Source of the DNA: Promerops cafer | Lineage: Eukaryota > Chordata > Aves > Passeriformes > Nectariniidae | DNA length: 64,000 nucleotides | Assembly: GCA_013398275.1 (NCBI GenBank) | Contig: VZSE01013631.1 | Coordinates: 3,070,550 to 3,134,549, forward strand | Direction of reading: 5' to 3' | Part shown: one piece after another, positions 24,100 to 35,921 of the stretch | Layout of the letters: every line of letters begins with the position of its first letter | Position numbering within the stretch: position 1 is the first letter of the stretch | Notes under the pieces: generated by a model | What the model was told of the DNA's origin: nothing | Seen by the model: the letters and a program-made list of their open reading frames with translations, nothing else | The model's database searches: none | Program-made: the position numbers and the translations under genes

Positions 24100-24660
24100 A
24101 TATATTTCTAAAATGTAACTGCTATTTTATCACCTAATCAAGCTATATAGTAGTCTTTTATTGCCAAATTTGAAATTTATTACAGTTGCTTTGTGGTTAT
24201 ACACCAGTGTTGAATTAGTGCTTTATTACTATAAGCAACTGATAACACCTACCCAATTAAGGTATCTTTGTATCTATCTCTGTTTGGAATTGTTCTGACA
24301 CCAAGCTCTTGTCAGTACTGAACAATTGTTATTATTAGTGACTGAAGCAGGACTAAATTAACAGCTAGAGAAGTTGTGATTGCACCACTAAACTCCTAAG
24401 TAGTTTGATTAGTAAATAATACAGTAATACCAATTAAACATAACAGCTGCTTATCTCATGGAGATTATAAAATAAATATATAGCTGTAAATATATCTTGT
24501 TATGGTACAGTATCTTTTGCATGATTTAAAATACTTTTAAGAAATAATTAAGCTTTCTATGAAGTCAGACATCAGAAAAAACAGCGGTCTGTATCTCAAC
24601 ATTATGAATACATCATCACAAAAAAACACAAGCAAGTAAAAGGAAAATATAAGACAGGTG
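24100..24660. promoter_or_regulatory. AT-rich candidate conserved non-coding element
   Basis: About 560 AT-rich bases are free of recognisable repeats. They hold a perfect SOX-type palindrome AACAATTGTT (24321-24330) and several homeodomain-like cores (CAATTAAGG near 24254, CTAAATTAACAGC near 24354, CCAATTAAAC near 24431). Such clusters are typical of distal developmental enhancers. Conservation cannot be seen in one sequence, so this is a compositional call only. Confidence 0.3.
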
Positions 24661-27600
24661 ATTTATGAGATATTATTTTCTGATTCTAAGTAGTATATCA
24701 TGTTCTATTTTGTGTCTTTACTTAAAAAATAAAAAACCCACAAGCAAAGATGGCAGAATATGCAGGAAAATTGTGGCCTCATGGCAGAATTTGATCTTGC
24801 TGCTAAACAGGTCTTTGAGTTGCAAACATAGGCTGTATTTTGACATTGACCTTCCTGTGCTTTCAGAAAATCCAGGGTTTGCATCCTCTGTGTAAATAAC
24901 AAGACTGTGATACCTGCCCCTAGCCACAGTTTCCTTTTTCAACTGCACCCTCGAGGCCAAAATTGTTCCAAAGAACAAGAAATACCCCAATGAGTGATCG
25001 AATGGTCCCCAGTGTGGCACAGCTCCTTAGCTTGTAGCTGAGGAAGACCATGGAGCTGTGGACACCATACTGCTGAGAGGTGCTCCGTGCTGCTGAAGGA
25101 AGCAGAAATCACTGCACAGCATTGGAGCATGGCCCTGTTCTTGAGGTTTGGGTGTCTCAGGGGGATACTGGAGGCACCTCATTTTCTTTTAGGGATTTGG
25201 TCTTCTGGGAAAAAATGTCAAGGAGCACAGAGAAGATGCAAGGCAGATCAATTTGATTTTCTTATAAAGGAAGTAAGGAAGAGGCAGAGACTGTGACATG
25301 AGTCATAGTTGCAGTAACTGGGGAAGGTGGGAACAGAATGTGGGTTTCATTATTTCAGTTAAAATTTTCTTCTATTTTTTCCTTCCTCAGTTATGATTTT
25401 ATTCAGTTCCTCTCCTCCTCCTCTGTTTTCCCTCCTCCCCTAGGACTGGCGAGTGGGAAAGGCAAATGATGAAGGCCAGTACCTGCCACTAAGATTCAGC
25501 AGGCAGCAGGGCTGGTGAAAATTCCCTGCTCCCAGCATTTATGGCAGGGTGCAATCAGTGGCTTGTGTTTGCTATTTAAACAAAGGAGCTTTGGAGTTAG
25601 AGGGAAGGTCTTCCCCAAGAAGCTGCTGACTCCTGAAACCTGATGTCCTGTTCCTTATCAGGCCGGTTTATGACAGGTTTCATAAATGTTTTATGAGACC
25701 CTGATGACTGCATGGCTGAGCTGGGTGGTGGCAGCTGCCTCCAACTTTGTGCCTTATAGACAAAAGATCAAAGACCAGATTTACCACCCTGATAAGATCA
25801 GATGGATAAGAATCCTGAACTGACTTTTCCCCCGTTTCCTGCATGAACAAACACGTTGCAAGATTTATTGACAGAGGCTCAATCCTGAAGACCTTGTTTG
25901 GACAAAATTCCTGCCAATTCCTACACCTCTTCCCCTAGGCTTAGTGGAAATTCCATTAAATGAGCAGTAAAGTTTGAGACCTTTATCTCACCACAAGGTG
26001 AGCCACCACTTTGACTGAAAACCCTTTTTCCAAGAGTCCCTGGGTAGAGGGACCGTAAGGGGATCATTGGTCTTGATGGAGTCAGATTGATGGGAACTAC
26101 AATGCATTGCCAATTTCCCATTTGTTTTAAAGCCCTGGTGCATAAGGCCTCCTGCCACAGGTGGCAGAGCTCTGTCTCACTTCCATCTGCAGTCCTCCAG
26201 GATGACATCTGCTGACCACCAGTGGATGCAGCAACTGGGAACGTGGGCTGTGTGACAGAGGCCAGCCAAGCCTGTCACACACAAAGTACCTGAGTTTAGT
26301 GCACCTGAGTTTAGCACATCTGACTTTCTAACAGCCAAACCCCTGGGAAGGTCCTGGGGTTGGTCTTAGCCAGGGTTTAAGGCAGTGCTTGTCCTACAAA
26401 AGATGTCTCTCCTAGGCATGTCAGCCAGCACCTCCTGCTCCAGGAGTGCTGTCAGCCCAGCTGGGCATGGTGGTTCCAGGACCTAAAGGCTGCAAGGTGA
26501 GAGGGACACTCAGCATGGTCAGAGGCACATTACACCTCCCAGATTTAGGATTTCAGACCTGCTAGCAAGCTAAAGAAAGCGGGTGACGAGGCAGGACTGC
26601 AGTGTGTTTCAAACAGATCTTCAGGTCCTAAGAGTTGACTGTCATTACTATTTTTTGCTGTAAACTTTCTAGGTAATTTTTTTAAAAAAATGTATCTCTC
26701 TTTTCCAAGCCTGGGAAGAGAAATATTTTTAGTTTCTTGTCAGGGGATTATTTCATTATTAGTCAAAAAAACTTTTTGAGACAGCTAAAAACAAGATACC
26801 GTGGAAACACTGGGCTCAGTCATTCTGTGTTTATTGATTTTTTTAAATGCAGGAGCAGAACAACTGTCTTTGAATGACACAGGGCATGCCTCTGCCATAA
26901 AGTTTATTTTCCAGGAAGCCTGACTACTGAGTCAAAAAATGTTCAATAATAGGGCTTAATGAGACTAAAATACTGCAGAAATTGCCTTTCAGAGCCACTT
27001 TGACCAGCAGAAGAGATGGGTCAAAGAACTGACTTGCCCACGGCACTTAAATACAGGCAAGAGTACCAAATAAAGAGAGGTGAAGTGTGATTGAAATTCT
27101 GATCGCCAAGTGATCAGAGCCAGAGCCTGCCTTAAATCAGATTCTTCACTGCCAGACACACCCAGCCTGAGAGAGACTGGTGTTCCTCTATTTGGAGAGC
27201 AGGGAAAGACTATCTGAACTCACTAGGAAAGATTTAGATTTTCTTGTTCTGCTGTGTCAGACAACAGTTGGCTAAATATGGGATTCTCCCAGGCTTGAAA
27301 CATGCAATTTGCTGGGAGCTGCTGTCTGGTTTGAGTCCTACATTTTCCTCAGTCTCACTAAAAATCAAAGTCTAAAAAAATTGCAAGTTTAAGCATTTTG
27401 CTTCTGTCCCTGGTGCCAGAAGCTTTCTTCTCTAGAGCTCAAAGGAAGATACTTATTTAAAAAGGTAGGGCTAACTGACCATGAAGTAGCCCATCAAGTG
27501 GAAATGGCTGGGTTTACTCCACTACTTGTGGAAGTATAAGTAACTCCACAAAGATATGGAGAGCAAAAATCAAGCCTAGGGACCCGAAGTACCTGAGGGA

Positions 27601-27984
27601 CTTTTTTTTTTTTCAAAAACGACACACGGAAAATTAATACATGTATAATCTGTCATGTTTTTGCTGGACTTGATAAGAACAAATACTTGTTATTCTACAG
27701 GTCCAGTGATACAACATCAAACAGAATGTGGAGAAGCAGCTGCTGGTGGCTAAGAAAGGAGCTGAGAAAATTACAAAGAAGAAGAAAACCTTGTTTGAAA
27801 CATTTCATTTTGCTCTCAACTCATCTCTAGGCAATGTTTATCATTGCCAGCAGGGCAGGAGGACAAGCAGCAGAGCCAGCACAGAGGCAGCAGCACCGTC
27901 TTTTATAGTGAACGCGGGCAGGTGGACACGGATCTTTATCTTCTTCGAATTTGTTTTCTAAACATTATCAACTCAGATTGCCCT

Positions 27985-28240
27985 TCACAAATTTCACTCC
28001 AAAACTTCAGAGTAATTGGCTTTTACAATGCAGTAAAGAAAGATATTAGCTGGTTTGGGGATTGACTAGACAACCATTCACATCACTCTTTTATCAATAT
28101 TGCCATAATTTGACACTTTTGAATGGAGGAAGATTGTAAAGAGCCTGCAGACCCTGTAAAACATGTTAAATGGAGATTAGTCTTACTGCTTAGTTTAAGC
28201 CTAGTAAAAGATAATTAAATTGACTGATGCAGCTGTAAAT
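27985..28240 (+). repeat. copy A of a diverged ~250-bp paralogous element
   Basis: This segment aligns collinearly with 31490-31745. Shared blocks in order are an ACAAATTTCACT-like block, TGGCTTTTA, AAAGATAT.AGCTGG, AATTTGACACTT, CTGCAGACCC, GATTAGTCTTAC, AGTAAAG, TAATTAAAT and AGCTGTAAA. The offset is constant at 3502 from GATTAGTCTTA (28175) to TAATTAAAT (28212), and 3510 to 3512 further upstream. It is not CR1, LTR or simple sequence. It may be an old duplicated regulatory element or an unrecognised ancient repeat. Confidence 0.7.
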
Positions 28241-30235
28241 CTCACTTTTATCAAATCCTGGCTCTCTCTGTCCTTATGATTTTACAGCATCATTAATGTT
28301 GTTGAGACAATATCATTAATCTCCTCCTGCTGTTCAGAAAATGAAAGGCAACCATCAAACACTATAAAAATCTGCTCTCTCCTCGCTAGTATTATCTTTT
28401 GTCCCTTCTTGGCTCTAACACAACTTAGACACACATTTCATTCATGAGGTGATTTCATAAGCTGAAAATTAATTGTAAATACACCATATAGTTTCTTTCA
28501 CTGTGGTTTGTGTGAAATGGTTTTATTAGTTTGGGGATTTTAGAGGATTTTTTTGTGTCAAGGAAAAGGCATTAGAAATAATTGCTCAGTGTTCTTCAGA
28601 GTTTTGTTTTGGCCTTTTTTTAATGCAGCTCTTTGTAACAACACAAAATATCATCAGGCCTACAAGTGAGGTGCACTGCTGTTTTGGAAATCCTGGGAAT
28701 TCCACCTTAAGTCATCAGTTTTTGTTTTTCCATAATTTATTAGACAGGGAAGATTGACTTTTTTTCCGGTCCTGGTTTCCTAGTGAGGACTGGGCATGGG
28801 GAGGAGGTGAACAGCCTGTATGGGGAACCTGTAGCATAACAAGACTGTGTAAGCCATTCTGATGTAGTAACTGGAGCTGTTCAGCCTGCAGCAGGCTTTG
28901 CACATCCCTCCCTGGTGCAGTGGCTGCTGGGGACATCACTCACCCCCTTCTTGCTCTGCCTGAACTAAAACACCTCTGCCCAAGGCACCTCCGCTTCACA
29001 CAGTGTCTATTCTGCCCACCCCTGTACTTCAGCATCTCCACAAAATTATTCCCTCTCTCTTTTCTCTGTGTGCATCTCCTCTTTATTATTGCATATGAGC
29101 TGTACAGCCTGATCATATAACTTTTTAATTTCCAAACTACTTTTCTTTCCAGGGGAAGGACACTTGCCTTCCCAAGGTGTAACCGTGGATGCTGGGTCGT
29201 GCACCTTGAGTTGATCAGGGCACACAGAATCCCCTCTCTTGGTATGAGGTGGACAAAATAATCCCACCTCAAACAGGAGGAGACTTTAGATAAGTGAAGT
29301 TCAGATAACCACACTGTCTGTCTTCTCCAAGGTCAGCTGGCTCAGCAGGGCTTTATCCATATTGTTTTACCCAGGATATTTACCTGCAACTCAGGATTAA
29401 ATCCCTTCAAAGCCAGATTTCTACTTGGGCACTTCAAGTGGTGGTGGATTTCACATGACTGAAATTCTGTGGCATCTTCCTGGGGAAAAAAGAAAAACAG
29501 CAACCCCCTACCAATCTGAATGCTGTTAGGCTTCTCCTAACAAGGGTCTCAGCAGGCTGCTTTCTCTGACTGTCTGTATTTTCCTGGTTAATTCGAAGTT
29601 TGAGGCTGTCCCTTAGGACTAACATAAAACCAGAATCGTGCTGCACTTGGCTGAAGTCAATGGAACAAATTGACTACTTTAGCTCACTGTTTATGAGGGG
29701 GAGAGTTTATGTAAAAAATATTTCAGAGTTCATAATCTGGCATTTAAGTTACAGTTAAGCCTAAATACAGTGCTTTAATCATCAGCAGCTATAATTTCAC
29801 TCCAGTATTTCTTTAAATGCTTTGGTTTGAAAGTCCAGAAGATAAGAAGTACTTCTCAGTAATGCAAATAGACAGAGAGCATGGAGTTCACCCAGAGACT
29901 GTTTCTCTAGCCTGTGCTGTGCTTACCTTTTCAGCTCTCAGATAACTGGGAGGGAAAAATTCCATCTCAACTCTTTCAAACCCTTCAGGTGGACAAGGCT
30001 TGCCCCTGTGCAAAGATCTAGGGCAACACCAGCATCTCTTTTCTGTGTTGGCCCCGTGGATAAACAGCCATGGTGGTTCAGGGGTGATCCCTAAATTCTG
30101 CAAAGGGGAGGAAGTGATGAGGAGGGTACAATGGGTAGCAATGCTATGGGATAAAGGAGTGGTGGGAATAAAAGCACAGATAGTTTGGGTATGATTTGTT
30201 AGGGCCGAGCTATTCTTATGAAAAACTGTATATAA

Positions 30236-30700
30236 GGAACTGGTGCAGCATCACCTCGAGTCCTGTGTGCAGTTCTGGACTCCACAATATAAAAAGAGAG
30301 CATCCAAAGGATGGCAATGAGGATGGTGGAGGGTCTGGAGGGGAAACTGCATGAGGAGCTGCTGAGGTCATTTGGTGTGTTCAGCCTGGAAGAGTCCGAG
30401 GGGAGACCTCATTGCAGTCTGCAGCTTCCTTGTGAGGGGAAGAGAAGGGGCAGGTACCAACTTCTTCACTCTCATGAGCAGTGACAGAACTTGAGAAAAC
30501 TGCCCCAAGTTGAGTCAGGGGAGGTTTAGGTTGGATATTAGAAAAAGGTCCTTCACCCAGGGGATGATTGGGCACTGGAGCAGAATCCCCAGGGAAGTGG
30601 TCACAGCACCAGCCTGACAGAGTTCAAGAAGCATTTAGACAATGTTCTCAGGCACATGGTGTGACTCTTGGTCTTGGATCCAATGATTCTGATGGGTCTT
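30236..30700 (+). mobile_element. CR1 LINE 3' fragment (CR1-X/Y-like)
   Basis: The plus strand shows the usual order of the CR1 3' region. GTGTGCAGTTCTGGACTCC is followed by AGGATGGTGGAGGGTCTGGA, GTTCAGCCTGGAAGAG and GGGGAGGTTTAGGTTGGATA, then GGCACTGGAGCAGAATCCCC and CAATGATTCTGATGGGTC near the end. The 5' end is truncated within the last part of ORF2. Divergence is moderate and the reading frame is destroyed. Confidence 0.9.
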
Positions 30701-31489
30701 ATGGGTAACATATAGTGAGTCCTGTCCAGCAAAGAAATTATCAGAAAAGAGAAACCTGTGTGAACAAAACACAGGGATGACTGTGTAGGAGTCCTGGGTT
30801 CTGTGTGGGCAGCTCACTACTTCCTGCTGCCTGCCAGGGATTTTGGTTATGCAGAGAGGCCCTGATTCCTGTTCCCTTGGGTAGGAAGGGAAGGGACATC
30901 ATGTGGGGGCAGGTCAGCATGGCAGGAGAAGGCTTTTCCAAGCTGTGGATGGTCTCTCACTGTTCAGAGCTGTCCCCCAAAGCCTGGAGAAACCCTCCAG
31001 CAGAGCACCATGCCTGGCTTGTTCCAGGGCACCATGACCTAGAAAATTCTCTTAGGCAGGTCAGCAGGTGCAGGTGCTTAAATGTCTAAGGGCAGAGTTT
31101 TGCCAAAGTTCACTCCTTTATGGCACACAAAGTCCTGCCGCCACGTCCGGGCGGCTCCGCTGCACCCAAGTGCAAGGCCTGGGCTGTCCTAGCTCCAGGT
31201 GGAGCATTTGTGCCCAAGCAAAACATTGTATTTTTCAAAACCTGCTATAAAACCAGCTCCCAGATGCATCTCTGGGTCCATCAAATGGCACCGTCAATGC
31301 TCAGAGTCACAGTCTTGCAGCAACTGGAGAGGCTCCAACATTTGATCCCAAATTAATGGCACAGATTATCTGGAAACATAAATAGCAGAAGATACTCAGT
31401 GTTGTTACTCTTCAATAAAAGGTACACATGATTTGATTCTAATTATATTTTGTTCAAGTTGCTTCCTAATGATTAGCATTTGAAAGAGA

Positions 31490-31745
31490 TGTCAACAATT
31501 TCCACTTTCTTTAAATGAAGTGTGATAGGCTTTTATAGCAGAGTACAAAGATATCAGCTGGGAAATCTATGGCCATCAATGGCTTTAGTTTTCTCCCTTT
31601 ATCTATTGGCATAGCCCTAATTTGACACTTGCCTGTTGAGGAAGCTTGTAAAGCAACTGCAGACCCCTTAAATTTAGATTAGTCTTACAGCTCACTTAAA
31701 GCCAGTAAAGTTCTAATTAAATCCACTCTTGAGCTGTAAAATCCA
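31490..31745 (+). repeat. copy B of a diverged ~250-bp paralogous element
   Basis: This segment aligns with 27985-28240 in the same orientation. The best preserved part is 31619-31745, from AATTTGACACTT through GAGGAAGCTTGTAAAGC, CTGCAGACCC, GATTAGTCTTAC and TAATTAAAT to AGCTGTAAA. Both copies keep the TAATTAAAT core (31714-31722 here), a motif type bound by LIM- and POU-homeodomain proteins. Copy B is followed directly by a perfect 11-bp hairpin. Confidence 0.7.
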
Positions 31746-31763
31746 GAGTACCTGGAATTAGCT

Positions 31764-31788
31764 CTATTCCTGCCACTGGCAGGAATAG
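31764..31788. repeat. perfect hairpin, 11-bp arms with 3-base loop
   Basis: Arm CTATTCCTGCC (31764-31774) and arm GGCAGGAATAG (31778-31788) are exact reverse complements around ACT. A second overlapping inverted repeat, GCCACTGGC/GCCAGTGGC, uses part of the same bases. Pairing does not extend beyond 11 bp, so it is too short for a microRNA precursor. Confidence 0.7.
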
Positions 31789-33249
31789 CCAGTGGCTTCA
31801 TTAGAATTTATACTGTCCCCTGCTGTGGGGACCCTCCAAACATGGAAGGGAAGGGAGTATGTGTCTGACCACACTGCCCAGATCCTGCAGCCTCCTCTGG
31901 CCCATGCAGCCCTGTGAAACACTGCTTCATTGCTGCCACAAGGCACTTCTGAGCCTGGGCACAAGGCTGTTATGATGATACTTATCTCTAAATTCAAGCC
32001 AGAGGTTACAATGTGGGTCAAAACCATTCAGTTTATCAGAGAGAAAAGATAGCCCTGCCTTGCTGTTGGGGCAGACAACAAATAATTTTGTGTTATCCTT
32101 TCTTGGCTTCTACTTTGAAACAGCATTAGTCATTTGGGAACTGAAGCTCTCAGACTTTGGCTGAGATTTCATTGTGTCTCTGCTGAGCTTTGTAGCAGGA
32201 GAGAGCCCAAATGCCCAATTGCTTTTGTCATCCATGAGCCAAATGTGCCACGGCACCATGGGGACAGCACAGGGTGGGCTCAGCCATGGATAAGATGTTC
32301 TTCTCCAGCTGGAAGAGAGCATTGCAGTCTGTCCTTCCCTCATAATGACCAGTTTCTTTGGTCATTTCATTCTATCGTTGTACCCCTGGCATCCACACAT
32401 GGATTAGGAAATGTGGAGAAAGAGTCTTCTCTCAGCAGAACCTTACTATGTGTCACTTGGTTTGGAAGGACGCCTGCCACTGCTTGTTTCTTTGGCAGGG
32501 GAAGGGATCTAAAATACCCCAAAACTGCTTTCACATGTATCAAAATGAAAGAATTGCACATCAAAAAAGTCGTGCAGAGGAGAACAGGTTTCAGGTTTGA
32601 TCACTGTGACTCAGCAGAAGGCTTATGATGAAAAAAGTTTTGAAGAACGTTCAGTGTACTTTGTTGTCTCAGTTCAAGTTTTGTCTGATTTTTTTTAATT
32701 TCAAAATTTTTCGGCAAGCACTGGATCATATTTTCTGAGAAGGTGCTCCAGACACTTGTCTGTCCTTTGTTTTTCCCCTTCAATATCTGCTAGAGGAGGA
32801 GGCAGGTGGAGTTTGGGGCTGAATCCAAATAACCATTTATTTTCTAAATTTATTGAGAAAGTGGCTGAGTAGCACCCACCTTTAGTTTGATGCCAGCTTG
32901 GTGGGAATATCCTGGGTTACCTCCCTGCCCTGCCTGGATGTGAGAGGATGAGACATCTCCCAAAGGAGCTGTAAGCCCAGTCTCTAGGCTCCCCTTAGAG
33001 GCAGTGCTGTGGTCAGGGGAGCAGTGCTGCCAACCCCAAGGCTACCTGGCTAGTCCTAGGAATCTCTGGCTGAGCACAGTGGGCTGCACTGACAAGATCT
33101 CTGCTGATCCCTCGTGTGCTACATGCCCAGTGTGCAAATGGGAGTCTGAACGTAGCTGTCTTGACCTTGGACCGAATTCTTTTACACAAGAAAAGGGTAT
33201 AATTCATGCAAGGGATAGTCAACATAAAAACTGCTGGAGCCTGGTGCTT

Positions 33250-33490
33250 GTACCGGGTGCTTTGCTGATGCGAGGCGGCAGGAGAGAGACGCGCTGCTTA
33301 GGCAAGGGCCGCGACACGTACAGCGTTATTTCTAAAAGGCTGCTTAGTCACCGCTGCTCAGGGCGGCACAAAGCAAGCGCAAGCGTTATCAAAGGAAAGC
33401 CAGGGCAGGGAAGGGATCACCTCCGGCAGCATCCAGCGCTGCCGGGAGCTGCGCCTGGCCGCGGTTTGGTGCTGCCACCCGCCGGGCTTC
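33250..33490. promoter_or_regulatory. CpG-rich patch
   Basis: About 240 bases carry roughly 24 CpGs, including GACGCGCTGC, GGCCGCGACACG and GCGCCTGGCCGCGG. The flanks are CpG-poor. It may be a small CpG island with promoter or enhancer function. A plus-strand frame (33004-33498) runs into it but resembles nothing known. No TATA box or clear splice donor is recognisable. Confidence 0.4.
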
Positions 33491-34119
33491 TGTATTGAAG
33501 AGTTATTTTCCCTTCGGGCTTTCACTCCCCTTCATTAGACGGGAGCTCAAGGAAGGACAAGCCGTCCCTGCCTGGGGACTTCATGTCCCTTGCCAGGGCA
33601 GTGGAAGTTGCCACCTCCCAGTCACCAGGATGGCATCTATCATTCTTATCTGCCCAAATGTCACCGGTGTTCCTCCTTGGTGTCAGGGGCCTCATGGTGA
33701 AGCCCTTTGTCTTGACCTTGTCCTTCCACTCCTGCTTCTTTGCAGCCCCACAATTCCCAGCTTCTGACTTCAACCCTCCTGGTACCTGTCTCATCTTCAG
33801 CTGTGATCACCAGAGAGAAAAGCAGAGAATTGAAAACAGCCCAAACAGGGACATTTTAATGAGAGGTAGGAGCACAGTGAGACATGAGTGCTCTTTTAAA
33901 GTAACCAAGAGTTAGACACTGTCCCGTGCTATTTGAAGACATAATAAAATTTAATGCATAGCCTTTCAAGAGTTACCGGTGCATCTCCCCTCGGCTACCT
34001 TCAAAAACACTTTTTAAATATTGAAAATCCCTCTGAGCCTTCACTATGAAACTTTAATGGAGACAGATACTCTGAGCCTGCTGAAAGGATTTCTCTGCAG
34101 CATATATTGGTTAATTTAC

Positions 34120-34400
34120 TGAGCTTCTTTCTCCCCAGCATCTTTCTTCTCTCTCTCTCTCTCTCTCTCAAGTGCCAGTTCTGCTCTTTGTTTCATTTTT
34201 CATTTCTTCTTCACTTTTGAACCAGAATTACTTAAACTTTCTAACCATCATTTTTAGGCCCCCATTTCATTTTAGGTTTGTTTTTTTTTTTTAATTTTCC
34301 ACCTTTTTCCCCTTTTGCTTCCACTTTAAATTACCTCTTTTCTGTAACTTTAGATGATCTCTTTTGCTTCTGTATCCTTCTAGGTTTCCATGTTTCCTCT
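34120..34400. repeat. pyrimidine-rich tract with (TC)11 microsatellite
   Basis: About 280 bases are strongly T/C-rich on the plus strand, with a perfect (TC)11 at 34148-34169 and a long T run near 34276-34292. The string TTCTTTCTCCCCAGC near 34126-34140 looks like a splice acceptor, but no exon with coding character follows. Confidence 0.7.
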
Positions 34401-35349
34401 GACAGCAAAGTTCATAAGTAATTGAATGTGTTAAAATGACCAGAACAACCCATTCTCTTCCAGATCACTGAGCTCAGGAGAACACCTAGCTGCTCAGAAA
34501 ATGTAACCAAACTAAGGGTGAACATAGGTTAAGAAAAAAGTCTTCCAGATGCTGATAACCTCCCTGGACCCCCTTGAGTGACAGTCTTCATATCAGTGGT
34601 CAGACATCTCATCTGAATTTAGGGGATTGCAATATGGCATCTGTTTCTGAGGGACTTGTCTGACACCTTTATAACTTAAGGCAAGAAATAGGTACTCTGG
34701 GGTATAATTCACTGGACAGAATTTAAATACTTGTTTGGATGTCAGATCATCCTCTTTTGTTTTCTATCTAAACCTATTCCACAGTGCCTTAGGCAATAAC
34801 TGTTTGGGTTTTCTTGATGTGATCACTTACTTCTTGCGGCATTTTCTTCAAATACACAGATTATTCAGCACCTTTCTTGAGCTGGACATTAGGCATGAAC
34901 ACAATATCCAGATATTTCTTATACCAAACAACTTCACACATTTCTGGTATGATGATAGGGAAATGGTGTATTATGGTGTGGTGTGTGCAAATCTTGTCAC
35001 CCGACCATGCTGCAGCATGTGGACCTCAGGTGCCTTCAACAGTGCCCTGTGTCCTACAGCACTGCAGCAGCTGGGAATGACCATCTTAGAAGGCAAGAAG
35101 AGTTCAGGTGGTCAATTATCTGTTATTCTGAAAATGTAACTATAAAGAAAAGAAGAAAAAAGAACAAGAGAATCATGTAGCAGTTCAACTTCAGTGATGT
35201 CTGTGTTTCCCTTGAGGAGAACTTCCAAGAAAAGGTCGCTAGTTCTGGTGAAATAAAGCAGCAATTGCCTCTTGCCCAGCTTCTGCTTTAAAGAGACTCA
35301 GCTCTTGACCATCCTCACTGAAATTGTCCCCAAGACCAGAGAGTGGGGT

Positions 35350-35921
35350 TGTGGTGGGTTGACCTTAACCAGCAGCCAAACACCTACACATTTGCTGGGT
35401 CTCCCCTCTGCCACATGATGGGAAGAAGATTGAGGAAGGCACCCAGAAAAAGGTGGTTTGGTAGGTTAAGAAAAACTGCACACTCAAGCAAAGCAAAAAG
35501 AGGAATTTGTTCAGTTTATCCCTTCAGCAGCTGATGTTTTTCCACCTCCTGGAAACCAGGGCTTCAGCACATGCAAAGGTTAGTTGAGGAGACACATGCC
35601 ATAACCAACAATGTCACCCCTTTCTCCTCCTTCCCTTGAGCTGTTACTGCAGCATGTGTTACTGTAAGGCAGGAAATAACCCTTTGGCCAGCCTGGCTCA
35701 GTTGTCCTGGCCGTGCTCCCTCCCAGCTTCTTGGCAACCTCCAGCCTACTTGCTGGTGGGGCAGAGTGGGAAAAATAAAAACGCAATGTTGTGCATGTGC
35801 TGCTCAGCAACAGCCAAAACGCTGGTGTGTTACCAGCATTGTCACAGTCACAAAGCTAAAACTCAGCACTGTCTGGGCTGCTGTGGAGGAAATTATCTGT
35901 TTCCCAGCCAAGCCCAGCACA
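35350..35921 (+). mobile_element. solo LTR of avian ERVL type
   Basis: It starts TGTGGTGGGTTGACCTTAAC and ends CCCAGCCAAGCCCAGCACA. These are the characteristic TG...CA termini of a widespread avian ERVL LTR group that opens TGTGGTGGGTTGACC. Near the 3' end it keeps CGCTGGTGTGTTACCAGCAT and a GGAGGAAATTATCTGTTTCC block. A polyadenylation signal AATAAA lies near 35775 on the plus strand, setting the orientation. No retroviral gene sequence lies on either side, so this is a recombined solo LTR. I do not see a clean 5-bp target-site duplication (GGGGT before, GGGAG after), consistent with age. Confidence 0.75.

Larger units (their letters stand above)
21753..30235. other. non-coding AT-rich stretch, no gene recognised
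   Basis: Over 8 kb has no CR1 piece that I can see and no recognisable exon. The stretch 24100-24660 and the region 27950-28440 are especially AT-rich with many homeodomain-like cores. Low repeat content over such a length in a bird genome is compatible with regulatory DNA under constraint, which is inference only. Purine-rich sequence at 22915-23085 produces a lysine/arginine-rich open frame without known similarity. Confidence 0.5.
30701..35349. other. non-coding stretch, no gene recognised
   Basis: It holds the second copy of the paralogous element, a hairpin, a CpG-rich patch and a pyrimidine tract, all listed separately. Open frames such as 32134-32628 and 33004-33498 (164 codons each) show no recognisable domain, and I do not consider them genes. 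Confidence 0.5.

Noticed and set aside
31764..31788. microRNA precursor
   Set aside because: The stem is only 11 bp with a 3-base loop and pairing does not extend outward.
32134..32628. 164-codon plus-strand open frame
   Set aside because: No domain or conserved motif seen. The minus strand also has open frames here.
34126..34145. Splice acceptor (polypyrimidine tract plus CAG)
   Set aside because: A long T/C-rich tract will contain such strings by chance, and no coding exon follows.
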